Positions 35,291 to 43,340 of a stretch of 64,000 nucleotides of DNA are shown one piece after another. A model generated the notes under the pieces. That model saw only the letters and a list, made by a program, of their open reading frames with translations. It made no database searches and was not told the origin of the DNA. Location: contig PHAG01000001.1 in assembly GCA_002841625.1 (NCBI GenBank), positions 372,001 to 436,000 of the forward strand. The letters are read 5' to 3'. How positions within the stretch are numbered: position 1 is the stretch's first letter; each line of letters starts with the position of its first letter. Made by a program: the position numbers and the translations under genes. This stretch comes from Firmicutes bacterium HGW-Firmicutes-1. Lineage in GTDB: Bacteria; Bacillota; Clostridia; Lachnospirales; Vallitaleaceae.

Positions 35291-36188
35291 AAAAATCGTT
35301 TCCTTTTTCAATAAAAGAAAGTACTTCCTCTAATGCAGGAATAGAATTGGATGCACCCATTTTTGTTGCCGTTAATGCTGCGGCTCTAGAGCTTAAATCA
35401 AGAATCATTGTCATGTCATTATACTTAGTTATGCCCGCTACAAAATAGCCAACAAAGGCATCACCTATTGCTGTAGTATCCACTTCATCCACTTTATAGG
35501 CCAAATATTTATATTCTTTGCTATCTTTTGAATAGTAAATGCCACCTTTACACCCTAAAGTCAGTAATAAATTAATCCCTTTTTGTCTTAGAATTTCTAT
35601 AGCCTCATTTAAATTGTTTGTTCTGGCACATTGATAAAGCTCGGATTCATTCACAATCAAAGTATCAATTTTTGATAAATCATATTCTAATATCTTTGCA
35701 TTTGCTGGTGCTGGATTCAAAATAATGACTAACCCTTTTTCATAGGCAACATCAATTATATAACCAACATTATTGATTTCATTTTGTAGTAGTAACACAT
35801 CACCTGCTTGAAATTCTTTAAGTACTTTGTCGATAAATTCAATATCATTGTTATGATTACTACCGCCATGAACAATAATTGTATGCTCCGCATTATCTGC
35901 CACCTGAATAACAGCATGCCCCGTTTTGCAACTACTTCTTTTAATAAAATCAGTATTTATACCATGCTCTAGTAGTGTATACATAAGAATTTCACCATTC
36001 ATTCCGATATTTCCTGCATGATAAACTTCTGACACTCCTGCTTTACTTAAAGCCACGCTTTGGTTAAGCCCTTTTCCACCAGAAAACACTTTATATCCTT
36101 TGCTATCAATCGTGTTACCCGATAATACCAATCGGTCTACTCGATAGACATTGTCAATATTCAATGAGCCAAAATTTATTATTTTCAT
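35280..36188 (-). CDS. Second PfkB-family (ribokinase-like) kinase
   Basis: A 302-residue kinase beginning KIINFGSLNIDNVYRVD, with GGKGLNQSVALSKAG near residue 37, NPAPANAKILEYD near residue 162 and the catalytic DTTAIGDAFVGYF near residue 245 (A-I-G-D where the other kinase has C-A-G-D). The start is at ATGAAAATA with GGAG upstream; the frame extends 26 codons further into untranslated leader. Two different PfkB kinases around one importer suggest two substrates or two steps, such as a nucleoside or aminosugar besides the pentose; the sequence does not decide. Confidence 0.87.
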   Translation of the reverse strand: MKIINFGSLNIDNVYRVDRLVLSGNTIDSKGYKVFSGGKGLNQSVALSKAGVSEVYHAGNIGMNGEILMYTLLEHGINTDFIKRSSCKTGHAVIQVADNAEHTIIVHGGSNHNNDIEFIDKVLKEFQAGDVLLLQNEINNVGYIIDVAYEKGLVIILNPAPANAKILEYDLSKIDTLIVNESELYQCARTNNLNEAIEILRQKGINLLLTLGCKGGIYYSKDSKEYKYLAYKVDEVDTTAIGDAFVGYFVAGITKYNDMTMILDLSSRAAALTATKMGASNSIPALEEVLSFIEKGNDFYED

Positions 36189-36283
36189 ATTTTCTCCATA
36201 TACCTCTATATTTCTTCTGTTAGATTTCCAAACAAAACGGTGTCTACTCTGCAAAACAGTATTCACATGTTCTACTGAATTCT

Positions 36284-36326
36284 ATTTTAGTTTGTTAAGC
36301 AATGGATATCAATGTTACGAGTAACA
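36284..36326 (-). promoter_or_regulatory. Promoter and perfect-dyad operator of the kinase/regulator operon
   Basis: Minus strand: TGTTACTCGTAACA (36313-36326, perfect 6-2-6 dyad) abuts the -35 box TTGATA (36307-36312), then 17 bases, then TAAAAT (36284-36289). The same dyad and spacing occur upstream of the importer operon at 34.0 kb. Confidence 0.7.
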
Positions 36327-36385
36327 ATGTTTTAGACACAAACAACGATTTCGTTTGTTGTATCAGTGCTCATAATAGGTTTTAT

Positions 36386-37054
36386 TTATGAAATCCAATT
36401 CTCTTTACTTTGTCTTTTTATGATACATAGTCCAGCGTGTTTAATCTTGTATTGTACGAAGTAAACAGATTTCAAGTAAATCGATAAGCCAACTGCCATA
36501 ACTCCAGACATTAAATCTAAGTCAATCACTTTAGCTAATACTTGAGAAGCAATACCTTGGCGTAAGTCATTATTTCTATCAGGGCATTCTACAAATCCTA
36601 AGAAATTAATACTTGGTTTCCATTTGCCACAGATTTCTACATAGGATACGCCGTATGGTGCATAAAGCTCTACAGTAACTGATGAAGGATTTGTATCTTC
36701 ATCGAAAGATGGTGCATCTGAATCTGGTAAATATTCAGCTGAAAAACATCTTTCTCCTAATACTCTACAATTAGGATCTAAGAATTTAGCAATAAATTTA
36801 ACGCATAATCTTGCAAGTCTAACTCTTACACAGTTTGGTCTTCTGGCAATCGTTTCTACCTTTGAACCTTCTTCCTTATCTAAATTAAAATCGATATCGA
36901 TAACCTTTAATTCAACAGCTGTAGCTGTAGGAAAATCATCAATAATTTCATCAGGAATAGTAATTTCTCTACAAAGATTTATACCACATTCGTCGAAAAC
37001 TACGGGTGCAATAATTGGTAAGAATTTAGGTTCACCGAGGGGTAAACGGGGCAA
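36386..37054 (-). CDS. Hypothetical protein, all-beta-looking, possibly structural
   Basis: I do not recognise this 222-residue protein. It starts PRLPLGEPKFLPIIAPVVFD and alternates hydrophobic and charged residues as a beta-rich protein would (TATAVELKVIDIDFNL, NCVRVRLARLCVKFIAKFL, SSVTVELYAPYGVSYVEI). Seven to eight cysteines and a basic C terminus are present, with no signal peptide. The repeated strand style and YAPYGVSY resemble secreted or coat-type proteins of Clostridia, which is only an impression. I start at TTG 37054, where AGAAAGG lies about 5 bases upstream; the longer frame overlaps the metallo-hydrolase gene. Its PLGEP segment recurs, with the same codons, in the microprotein gene at 41.5 kb. 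Confidence 0.6.
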   Translation of the reverse strand: MPRLPLGEPKFLPIIAPVVFDECGINLCREITIPDEIIDDFPTATAVELKVIDIDFNLDKEEGSKVETIARRPNCVRVRLARLCVKFIAKFLDPNCRVLGERCFSAEYLPDSDAPSFDEDTNPSSVTVELYAPYGVSYVEICGKWKPSINFLGFVECPDRNNDLRQGIASQVLAKVIDLDLMSGVMAVGLSIYLKSVYFVQYKIKHAGLCIIKRQSKENWIS

Positions 37055-37064
37055 ATGTACCTTT

Positions 37065-37766
37065 CTATTTAAAATGTTTCTTATAGTTCCATGCAACCGA
37101 ATCTCTCGTAATTTCTTTACCATGTGAGGGTAAAAATATTTTACATTTAGTTTTATGTAATCTTTCCCAGGTTACTTTGAGTAAATCCGCTCTATTTGCA
37201 AACGGAGGATAAATATTTCCGTTTATTTTTCGTACCATCGTATCCCCAACAATAGCAATATTATTCTCAACTATAATGCTAATAGATCCTTCTGTATGAC
37301 CTGGTGTACTAATAATAAAAGCATCTATACCAAATTCCTTTAGACTGAATTTATCATTTATTCTCAATGCAGACTGACACGCTTCAAATCTTTGAAAAGT
37401 AATTTCTCTTCTTCCCAAAAAATCTGTTGATACTTTAGTCAATTTTGTTGTCCCCTTAGGTATACTACAAAAACCTTGCTCTAAATAATAGGATTCTTTT
37501 TCTGAAACTATAACAGGGCAATGAAACTGTTTTCTCAATTGTTCCACATTTGCAACATGGTCCGTATGAACATGTGTAAGAACGATTGCATTTAGCTTAG
37601 GTATTTTTAGCAAAGATAAACTTTTAAGCAGAATTCTTTTTTCCATTTTAATACTAGTATCAACGAGAACATGGTTGTCCCCATTACTGATTATATAACA
37701 ATTACACCTTAAGCACTTCAATCGATGTATTTTATTTTGCTTCGTATTTGTAATCCAAGACTTCAT
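37065..37766 (-). CDS. Metallo-beta-lactamase-fold hydrolase
   Basis: A 233-residue protein of the metallo-hydrolase superfamily. The metal motif THVHTDHV lies near residue 63, the second histidine in STPGHTEGSISI near residue 155, the bridging aspartate in AIVGDTMV near residue 172 and the last histidine in FLPSHGKEI near residue 212. All metal ligands are present. The substrate could be a thioester, lactone or phosphodiester; it cannot be predicted. GAGGGGA precedes the ATG. The next gene starts 10 bases after its stop, so the two form a unit. Confidence 0.87.
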   Translation of the reverse strand: MKSWITNTKQNKIHRLKCLRCNCYIISNGDNHVLVDTSIKMEKRILLKSLSLLKIPKLNAIVLTHVHTDHVANVEQLRKQFHCPVIVSEKESYYLEQGFCSIPKGTTKLTKVSTDFLGRREITFQRFEACQSALRINDKFSLKEFGIDAFIISTPGHTEGSISIIVENNIAIVGDTMVRKINGNIYPPFANRADLLKVTWERLHKTKCKIFLPSHGKEITRDSVAWNYKKHFK

Positions 37767-37814
37767 TAGATATTCCCCTCGTGTTTTGTTTGCGAAAAGA
37801 CATTATCAATTCAT

Positions 37815-37982
37815 TTACTTACCATTCTTAGCAATATAAATATCTAGTGCTTTAATTCCTCTAAATGCAAGTTTAATAAATAATATAGTACAAAATAAAC
37901 CAATTCCGAAAAATACAATATAGAATAAATACATGATTATTATTAATGTGCTTGTTCCACCTGAATTGCTCATTATTTCCAT
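37815..37982 (-). CDS. Small single-pass membrane protein (55 residues)
   Basis: A short gene with AGGAG 6 bases before its ATG. The protein begins MEIMSNSGGTSTL, has one long hydrophobic segment (about residues 13-40: IIIMYLFYIVFFGIGLFCTI...) and ends in a short cationic tail (RGIKALDIYIAKNGK). No homologue is recognised. It lies in a cluster with a coiled-coil membrane protein and a CPBP-type intramembrane protease, so it could be a signalling or substrate peptide; this is inference from position. Confidence 0.65.
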   Translation of the reverse strand: MEIMSNSGGTSTLIIIMYLFYIVFFGIGLFCTILFIKLAFRGIKALDIYIAKNGK

Positions 37983-38174
37983 ATTTTCTCCTTTCCATTA
38001 TCTTTTTCTTTTAATAAAGTCATTCCGTTTGTATTATTTATGAAACTCTTCACTATTTGATAATGTTCAGTATCTTGATAATCTATTTTAACATACTTAT
38101 ACTCAATAATGTAGATTGTAGCGTTAGGATATGACATTTTAAGGAATATGACATACTACATCCTTTCAACTAAC

Positions 38175-38696
38175 TTAATCCTTGCCATCTAAGATAGTAT
38201 CAATTATTTTCCATGAAATTTTCTGATCCTCATCAATTGTAAACTCGTAAATTCCATATCCTTGTATATGTCCATCCTCAAACCTTGCGTAAACCCATTT
38301 ATCATTTAAAATATATATATTGAAAAAATTCATTGTTCCACCTAAAGTTCCATCATAAGGAATGAGTTCTAGGTGTAATAATAAATCCTTTAATATTATA
38401 TTAATGTCATTGATTCCTTTCTTTTTTAGCCCCTCGATTGAAGCTCCGTCAATGGTAGTAAGCTCTTCCATTTTATGGATCAATTCTAATTTTTCTTCCT
38501 GCAATCTGATATTATCTTGCTTTAAGACACTAATCTCACTATTTGCACTATCAATATTCTTCAAAAACGCTGCTTCATTATCCTTAAAAGTTTGAGTTAA
38601 TGAATTAACTTCTTCCTTTTTAACGAGTATTAATAATAATATCGTTATGCTATAAATTATTAGTGTTATGAATACGAAAATGTGTGTTTTCTTCAT
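38175..38696 (-). CDS. Membrane-anchored coiled-coil hypothetical protein
   Basis: A 173-residue protein with an N-terminal membrane segment (about 6-24), a heptad-patterned coiled coil (about 28-82: EEVNSLTQTFKDNEAAFLK, SEISVLKQDNIRLQEEKLELIHKMEEL) and a C-terminal globular domain of about 80 residues (NFFNIYILNDKWVYARFEDGHIQGYGIYEFTI). The C-terminal domain resembles the small lipoprotein-like DUF folds that contain alternating aromatic strands, but I cannot name a family. GGGAGG lies 4 bases before the ATG. It faces outward if the anchor is a signal anchor. Confidence 0.65.
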   Translation of the reverse strand: MKKTHIFVFITLIIYSITILLLILVKKEEVNSLTQTFKDNEAAFLKNIDSANSEISVLKQDNIRLQEEKLELIHKMEELTTIDGASIEGLKKKGINDINIILKDLLLHLELIPYDGTLGGTMNFFNIYILNDKWVYARFEDGHIQGYGIYEFTIDEDQKISWKIIDTILDGKD

Positions 38697-38795
38697 ACTT
38701 CCTCCCTGACTTCATTCGTTACTATGTTATCGTATCCCATCTTTAGATGCTTAGAATCTTGTTTTAGTTGATCTTTTTCATTTGGAACAAAACAT

Positions 38796-39455
38796 TTATA
38801 TATACCAGTTTTCATATATAAGTGTAGTAAATGCAAGGAAATTACTAATAATGTGTGCAGTAGTTGTTATTTTAATTGACTTCGTCTTGTATGCAATCCA
38901 ACCCCAAAGCCATCCCATAAAAGTTGCCCCACCAACTAAGGCTATGAAACCTCCTTGATAATTTATTCCCCTGGCTAAAAATAGTCCAATGTGCCAAACC
39001 CCAAAAAATATTGCTGGGAATATATACGCAAAAAAAATCTTGTCTTTGAAAATCTTATTAAACACACCTCGCCAAAACAATTCCTCAATTGTTCCATTTA
39101 TAAGTGCGCAAAATAAAGAAACAAACAAAATCTGAATGGTTGTTTGGGGTGCTACTTTAATAAATGCAACAAAGAAAATTGCTATACAAGGTATAAATGC
39201 TATAAAATAATGGATAAATTTTGTTACAGTTGTCACGTCTGATTTCATCGAATAAATTGATTTCAATCCATTTACCCCACCAGAAACATATAAGGAAATT
39301 GGTATACAAAATACAAACCAATAAACACAAAAAGCTGCAATGTACCCAATAGTTTTCCCAAATGTTATTGTTAAGGCTGGAACTAAATATATCATTGTTC
39401 CACATAATAACGGAGTCGAACACAGCAAAACAATCTGATTCTTGCTTAAACCCAT
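38796..39455 (-). CDS. CPBP-family intramembrane metalloprotease
   Basis: A 219-residue polytopic membrane protein of the CAAX protease/bacteriocin-processing (Abi) family. The glutamate pair lies in EELFWRG near residue 124, the first histidine in GVWHIGLF near residue 154 and the second in TTTAHIISNF near residue 205, so all catalytic motifs are present. Members process small peptides or confer bacteriocin self-immunity. AAAGGAG precedes the ATG. It is 100 bases upstream of the coiled-coil gene and in the same orientation as the 55-residue membrane protein. Confidence 0.87.
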   Translation of the reverse strand: MGLSKNQIVLLCSTPLLCGTMIYLVPALTITFGKTIGYIAAFCVYWFVFCIPISLYVSGGVNGLKSIYSMKSDVTTVTKFIHYFIAFIPCIAIFFVAFIKVAPQTTIQILFVSLFCALINGTIEELFWRGVFNKIFKDKIFFAYIFPAIFFGVWHIGLFLARGINYQGGFIALVGGATFMGWLWGWIAYKTKSIKITTTAHIISNFLAFTTLIYENWYI

Positions 39456-39754
39456 AATTTCAAAACTCCTTTATTTTTCAAATTGTATATACTGTCACCT
39501 ATGATTTTTTTAGGAGCATTCGTTTTGCCTAATTACACTAAAAAGTATCCTTCTTCAATCATAATCCATTACTTATCTCTTTATATATCTTATATTATCT
39601 TCAATTCAAATTCAACTTTTTTTATATTTAAGTATAAAATTAGAATAAATCAAGATTTATTATTTACAATTTACCTTCAGAAAAAATTGGCTACATCTGA
39701 TTGTAACGATATCCAGTTGCAGTTTTTTTAATCGCTAAATTGTCTATTAGAATA
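39456..39754. other. Intergenic stretch without a supported gene
   Basis: About 300 AT-rich bases between the terminator of recombinase copy 2 and the CPBP gene. An 82-codon plus-strand frame begins at a TTG without a ribosome site and has biased low-complexity content, so I do not call it. The stretch must hold the CPBP promoter. Confidence 0.45.
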
Positions 39755-39782
39755 AAGCTGATACACTTTAAATGCATCAGCC
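39755..39782 (-). terminator. Terminator of recombinase copy 2
   Basis: Minus strand GGCTGATGCATT...GTATCAGCTT forms an 8-9 bp stem with one mismatch, just after the recombinase stop and followed by TTTATTC. Confidence 0.65.
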
Positions 39783-39785
39783 CTC

Positions 39786-41240
39786 CTATTCTTCTTCAGA
39801 TAAATAATACTCAATCTCGAAGGAATCATTTCTTAAATCTAATACAATTTGTTTGATAAATGACTTTAACACTTTACTCTTTTTCTCAATTGTATATTCA
39901 CCATTTACAACATCAGTAATTCGTCCCAGGCTATTAAAAATTACTTCCATGTGTGCTTTATCCTTGTACATATTGTCTACACTTATATGCGCCATTAGTA
40001 CCTCTTTTTCTTTTAAAAATGTCTTTTTACTCTCCTTGTATTCTTCCAAGCTATCTACACCATTTAAATAAGCTTGCTTAACTTGGTTAAATTTATATTC
40101 AATATTTTTTAACTGTTGCTTATAAAAAAGGAGGTCATCATCATTATTCGTCCTCTCTACATCCGTCACTAACAGTTCAACATTGTCTAAATCACGTTCA
40201 ACTTGCTCTAGGATAGCTTTTTCTATCATATCCGCCCTAATACTCGCTTTCATGAAGCAACCCCCTTCTTTCGCCTTCCTGCAACGAAAATAAGCAAGTT
40301 CCCCACTCTTTGTATAAACCATTCTACCACCACATGATTGACAAATGATTAGCCCAGATAAGAAGTGTTTATAGGAACCACTAGGATTGGAGTTTTTACG
40401 ATTGTGCTCTAGAAGGAATTCAACTCTCATCCGAGCCTTTTCAAATTCTTGCTCAGTCAAAAGAGGTTCAAAGTCTCCCTTAGCTAGTATCCAGTTTGCT
40501 GAAGCTCTAATACTACCGTTCTTCTCCTTTTTATTCCACAGTAAATAGCCTTTATAGGTTGGGTTCGTTAAAATATATTTTATCGTTTTACTTTGAAATT
40601 GCATGCCATTTTTAGTTTTGATCCCCATTTCATTGAGGTAATTTGCAATGTGGAGATATGTGAATTCTTTGTTGATGAACTTATCAAAGATGATCTTAAC
40701 AATGTTTGCTTCCTCTTGGTTAATGACCAGTTTATTATCCTTGATGTCATATCCAAATGGTGGCCGGGATTGAACACCTCCTCTAGAAGCTTTTTCGCAC
40801 ATTCCCTTTTTGACTTCCTCAGATAAATTAATGGAATAGTACTCTGAAAATGCATCTAGTATGCTCTCAATAATTATCCCTATCTTATCATCTTCAATCG
40901 GCTCCGTAATGGATATTACCTTGATACCGCAATCACGTTTTAACAGAGATTTGAAGATGATTGCATCTTCTCTATTTCTAGCAAATCGATTAAACTTGTG
41001 AATGAGTATCACATCAAAAGGTTTTGGCTTTCTTTTGGCATCTTTAATCATCTTATTGAAACCAATTCTTTTACCAGTTGATCTACCAGAAATACCTTCA
41101 TCCGCATAAATATATTCATCTAATAGAATCATATTATTCTTATTTACGTACTCTTTGATCTGTTTTAATTGTGCATCAGGTGAAAACTCTGTTTGATCTG
41201 CAGTACTGACTCGAATATATGCTGCAGCTCTTTGTTTCAA
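39786..41240 (-). CDS. Large serine recombinase (resolvase/integrase), copy 2
   Basis: A 484-residue recombinase of the same architecture as the copy at 26.3 kb: resolvase domain with nucleophile in YIRVST (S12), KFNRFARNREDA, SEYYSINLSEEVKKGM, recombinase domain, zinc ribbon (CQSCGGRMV ... CRKAKEGGC) and a C-terminal coiled coil with DSLEEYKESKK. The two differ at many positions, so they are not recent duplicates. I start at TTG 41240, where GGGAG lies 8 bases upstream and the N terminus aligns with copy 1; the open frame extends 10 codons upstream. A 49-codon gene ends 19 bases before it. Confidence 0.93.
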   Translation of the reverse strand: MKQRAAAYIRVSTADQTEFSPDAQLKQIKEYVNKNNMILLDEYIYADEGISGRSTGKRIGFNKMIKDAKRKPKPFDVILIHKFNRFARNREDAIIFKSLLKRDCGIKVISITEPIEDDKIGIIIESILDAFSEYYSINLSEEVKKGMCEKASRGGVQSRPPFGYDIKDNKLVINQEEANIVKIIFDKFINKEFTYLHIANYLNEMGIKTKNGMQFQSKTIKYILTNPTYKGYLLWNKKEKNGSIRASANWILAKGDFEPLLTEQEFEKARMRVEFLLEHNRKNSNPSGSYKHFLSGLIICQSCGGRMVYTKSGELAYFRCRKAKEGGCFMKASIRADMIEKAILEQVERDLDNVELLVTDVERTNNDDDLLFYKQQLKNIEYKFNQVKQAYLNGVDSLEEYKESKKTFLKEKEVLMAHISVDNMYKDKAHMEVIFNSLGRITDVVNGEYTIEKKSKVLKSFIKQIVLDLRNDSFEIEYYLSEEE

Positions 41241-41259
41241 CGCGATCTCTCCCTGCACA

Positions 41260-41409
41260 TTATTTTTCAATTATCTGGATTACTTTTTTTCCTATAGCTC
41301 GAGCTATTGTTTTTTTAGTGTTAATTTCAAATTGCCTATGTTCATTATATGTCAATTCCGAAAGACTAACGAGCTTACAATTGTTTATTATTTTTGATGA
41401 GCCAATCAC
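41260..41409 (-). CDS. Microprotein (49 residues) directly upstream of recombinase copy 2
   Basis: A GTG-started frame with GGGGTGAT 4 bases upstream encodes a basic protein: MIGSSKIINNCKLVSLSEL, then TYNEHRQFEINTKKTIARAIGK, ending KKVIQIIEK. It is predicted helical and could fold as a small helix-turn-helix. It ends just before the recombinase start, so the two are probably cotranslated. The position and size match what a recombination directionality factor could look like, but there is no sequence relation I can name. Confidence 0.55.
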   Translation of the reverse strand: MIGSSKIINNCKLVSLSELTYNEHRQFEINTKKTIARAIGKKVIQIIEK

Positions 41410-41460
41410 AAATATCACCCCCTATATCTTATATGATTAGGCGATTTGTCCTGATTACAA

Positions 41461-41628
41461 TTACTTATGATTGCCCCACTTTACCCTAGGTTCACCGAGG
41501 GGTGGACATACGCAAGCATCTTCTATTGGTGATATCGGTCTTGGATTACATCTTTCACATTCGCCACCAACTGGTCGTTGCATTATTTTCCCATCACCTT
41601 TATGAAAACAAATTTTGCAATCACTCAC
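41461..41628 (-). CDS. CxxC microprotein (55 residues), zinc-ribbon-like
   Basis: The GTG start at 41628 has a perfect AGGAGG 9 bases upstream. The protein reads SDCKICFHKGDGKIMQRPVGG, then ECERCNPRPISPIEDACVC and PPLGEPRVKWGNHK. Two CxxC knuckles (CKIC and CERC) about 22 residues apart, plus ACVC, suggest one small zinc-binding fold. The end segment PPLGEPR uses the same codons as PLGEP in the hypothetical protein at 36.4-37.1 kb. I do not recognise a family. Confidence 0.6.
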   Translation of the reverse strand: MSDCKICFHKGDGKIMQRPVGGECERCNPRPISPIEDACVCPPLGEPRVKWGNHK

Positions 41629-41817
41629 TTTTAATTTCCTCCTTAAAAAAGATTTCAATATATTTTATGTGCTAAAAAAGCTTAGTGTTACATGTTCTCA
41701 CAATAAAAATGGACAATAATAAACTTAAAAGTTCTCTTAAAAAAAGGAACTTTTTATTAGCAGCAACATATAATGGTAATAATAGCATAAAGGTAATACC
41801 GAAAGGATTGATGCACT

Positions 41818-43254
41818 ATGGCCTATCTCCTACTTAACAATGATGAAAATATATTGATTAACAAGGTTGGAGAAAGTATATATTGGAGAAGCTATCCACA
41901 AAAAAACTCACAAAAAACTAGCATTCTTGGGAAGAGTGTTTACCCTGATTATTGTGCAAGCATTGATGACAGTAACAAAATACATCTAATATATAAAACA
42001 TCTCAAAACAGCATTGTTCATCTATTTGGTAAGGATTCAAGTTATACTTCAACTACTCTTCTTGAGGATTCTGATAACAGCTATAAAATTACCAATCTAC
42101 AACTAGTTTCTGATAATAGAAGTTATTTATTTTATGCTGCATTAAATCCATATGAAAATACCACTGACTTAATTTTTCATAACTTTGAGGAAGGTGCAAA
42201 TACTGCTCCACAATCACTTTTAGAATTGCCCAGTCTCAATGCAAAATATCAATGCTCCATCCATGACGGAGTAATTTATTTGCTTTGTTGTATTACGAAT
42301 AACAATACCTATGAGTTAAATCTATACGCTTATAATATACTTACAAACAATTGGGAAAACTATGAAACTCTAGTGGTTTCTGAATATCCAATTACTGACT
42401 TTTGTTACATCACTCAAAAAGATAATATTCATATTACCTATGTTGTAGAAAAATATGGTCACTCAACTCTTTATTATGGTCAAAGAAAAAATGTTGAATT
42501 TATTTCTGTAGAAATTACTGCCATAGGCCAAAAAATCAAGCCTGTTATTTTTATTTACAATGATATTATATGGATTAATTACTTAACATCTCAGATACTA
42601 TATTCAGCTTTCTCTAACGATGGAGGTCGTACATTTTCACAACCAATACGTTGCACCTTACAGAATAATACTATAACAAACATATATCTGTATGGTTTTC
42701 ATAACACAAGCTTACTCGGAAATATCTTTTTAGGATATATAGATCATCAACCAAATATAGCTGTATTATCTCAAATTGATTTAGATCATATTTTATTTTA
42801 TTCAACTACAAATTCTGAATTAAGAGAAATGCTAAAAGGTTCCTTGACCCCTTCAAGACCCATTGAACAAGACAACAATAAAGTAGAAAAGTTACAACAA
42901 GAAGTATATAACCTAAAAGAGCTCCAAAAAAGTATCACTGAACAATACAATCAATTGGCCTCTTTCGCTAAGGAGGTTCAATATGAAGGTAAGAAATGGC
43001 GTAAAAAATATCAAAGATTATCTAAGGAAATGAAAGATATAAAAGAAGATAAGCCCTTCAATATCACAGATCATAAGCTTAAAGAAATAAAGTCAGCAGA
43101 TATAAAAGCCTCCGAACTAAAAGCTCCTGAATTTGACTCCCTAGAGTTAGAACCCAAAGAGTTGAATATTTCTGATATTAGAACACCGGAATCAAAGACC
43201 ACAGAATTCATAAATTTAGATTCAAATATCACGAACAACAAAAACATAGATTAA
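41818..43254 (+). CDS. Beta-propeller, coiled-coil and pentapeptide-like repeat protein
   Basis: A 478-residue protein without signal peptide or membrane segment. Residues 1-335 alternate beta-strands and turns as in a propeller and contain one clear Asp-box (SNDGGRTF near residue 270), the turn found in sialidase-type propellers. Residues about 353-415 form a coiled coil (NKVEKLQQEVYNLKELQKS, KWRKKYQRLSKEMKDIKED). Residues 421-470 are ten five-residue units of the form xx(D/E)(hydrophobic)x, e.g. SADIK-ASELK-APEFD-SLELE, close to the pentapeptide-repeat pattern A(D/N)LXX. AAAGGA lies 10 bases before the ATG. I know no protein with this arrangement; a spore- or assembly-related role is a guess. 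Confidence 0.7.
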   Translation: MAYLLLNNDENILINKVGESIYWRSYPQKNSQKTSILGKSVYPDYCASIDDSNKIHLIYKTSQNSIVHLFGKDSSYTSTTLLEDSDNSYKITNLQLVSDNRSYLFYAALNPYENTTDLIFHNFEEGANTAPQSLLELPSLNAKYQCSIHDGVIYLLCCITNNNTYELNLYAYNILTNNWENYETLVVSEYPITDFCYITQKDNIHITYVVEKYGHSTLYYGQRKNVEFISVEITAIGQKIKPVIFIYNDIIWINYLTSQILYSAFSNDGGRTFSQPIRCTLQNNTITNIYLYGFHNTSLLGNIFLGYIDHQPNIAVLSQIDLDHILFYSTTNSELREMLKGSLTPSRPIEQDNNKVEKLQQEVYNLKELQKSITEQYNQLASFAKEVQYEGKKWRKKYQRLSKEMKDIKEDKPFNITDHKLKEIKSADIKASELKAPEFDSLELEPKELNISDIRTPESKTTEFINLDSNITNNKNID

Positions 43255-43281
43255 ACAAGATATCCCTTTCTATTCCAAATA

Positions 43282-43338
43282 AAAAACGGAGCTGCTCTCA
43301 ATATAGAATTACTTCTTTTATTGAGATAGCTCCGTTTC
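43282..43338. terminator. Terminator between the propeller protein and rseC
   Basis: AAACGGAGCTGCTCTCAATA pairs with TTGAGATAGCTCCGTTT. On the minus strand the stem is followed by TTTTTTATTT, so it mainly ends rseC transcription. Confidence 0.8.
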
Positions 43339-43340
43339 TC

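Noticed and set aside
39483-39731. 82-codon plus-strand frame opposite the CPBP promoter region
   Set aside because: Begins at TTG without a ribosome site and encodes low-complexity Ile/Tyr/Phe/Ser-rich sequence.
26294-41409. A prophage or conjugative element between the recombinases
   Set aside because: No capsid, tail, terminase, lysis, replication or relaxase genes are present; most genes are metabolic or membrane proteins.
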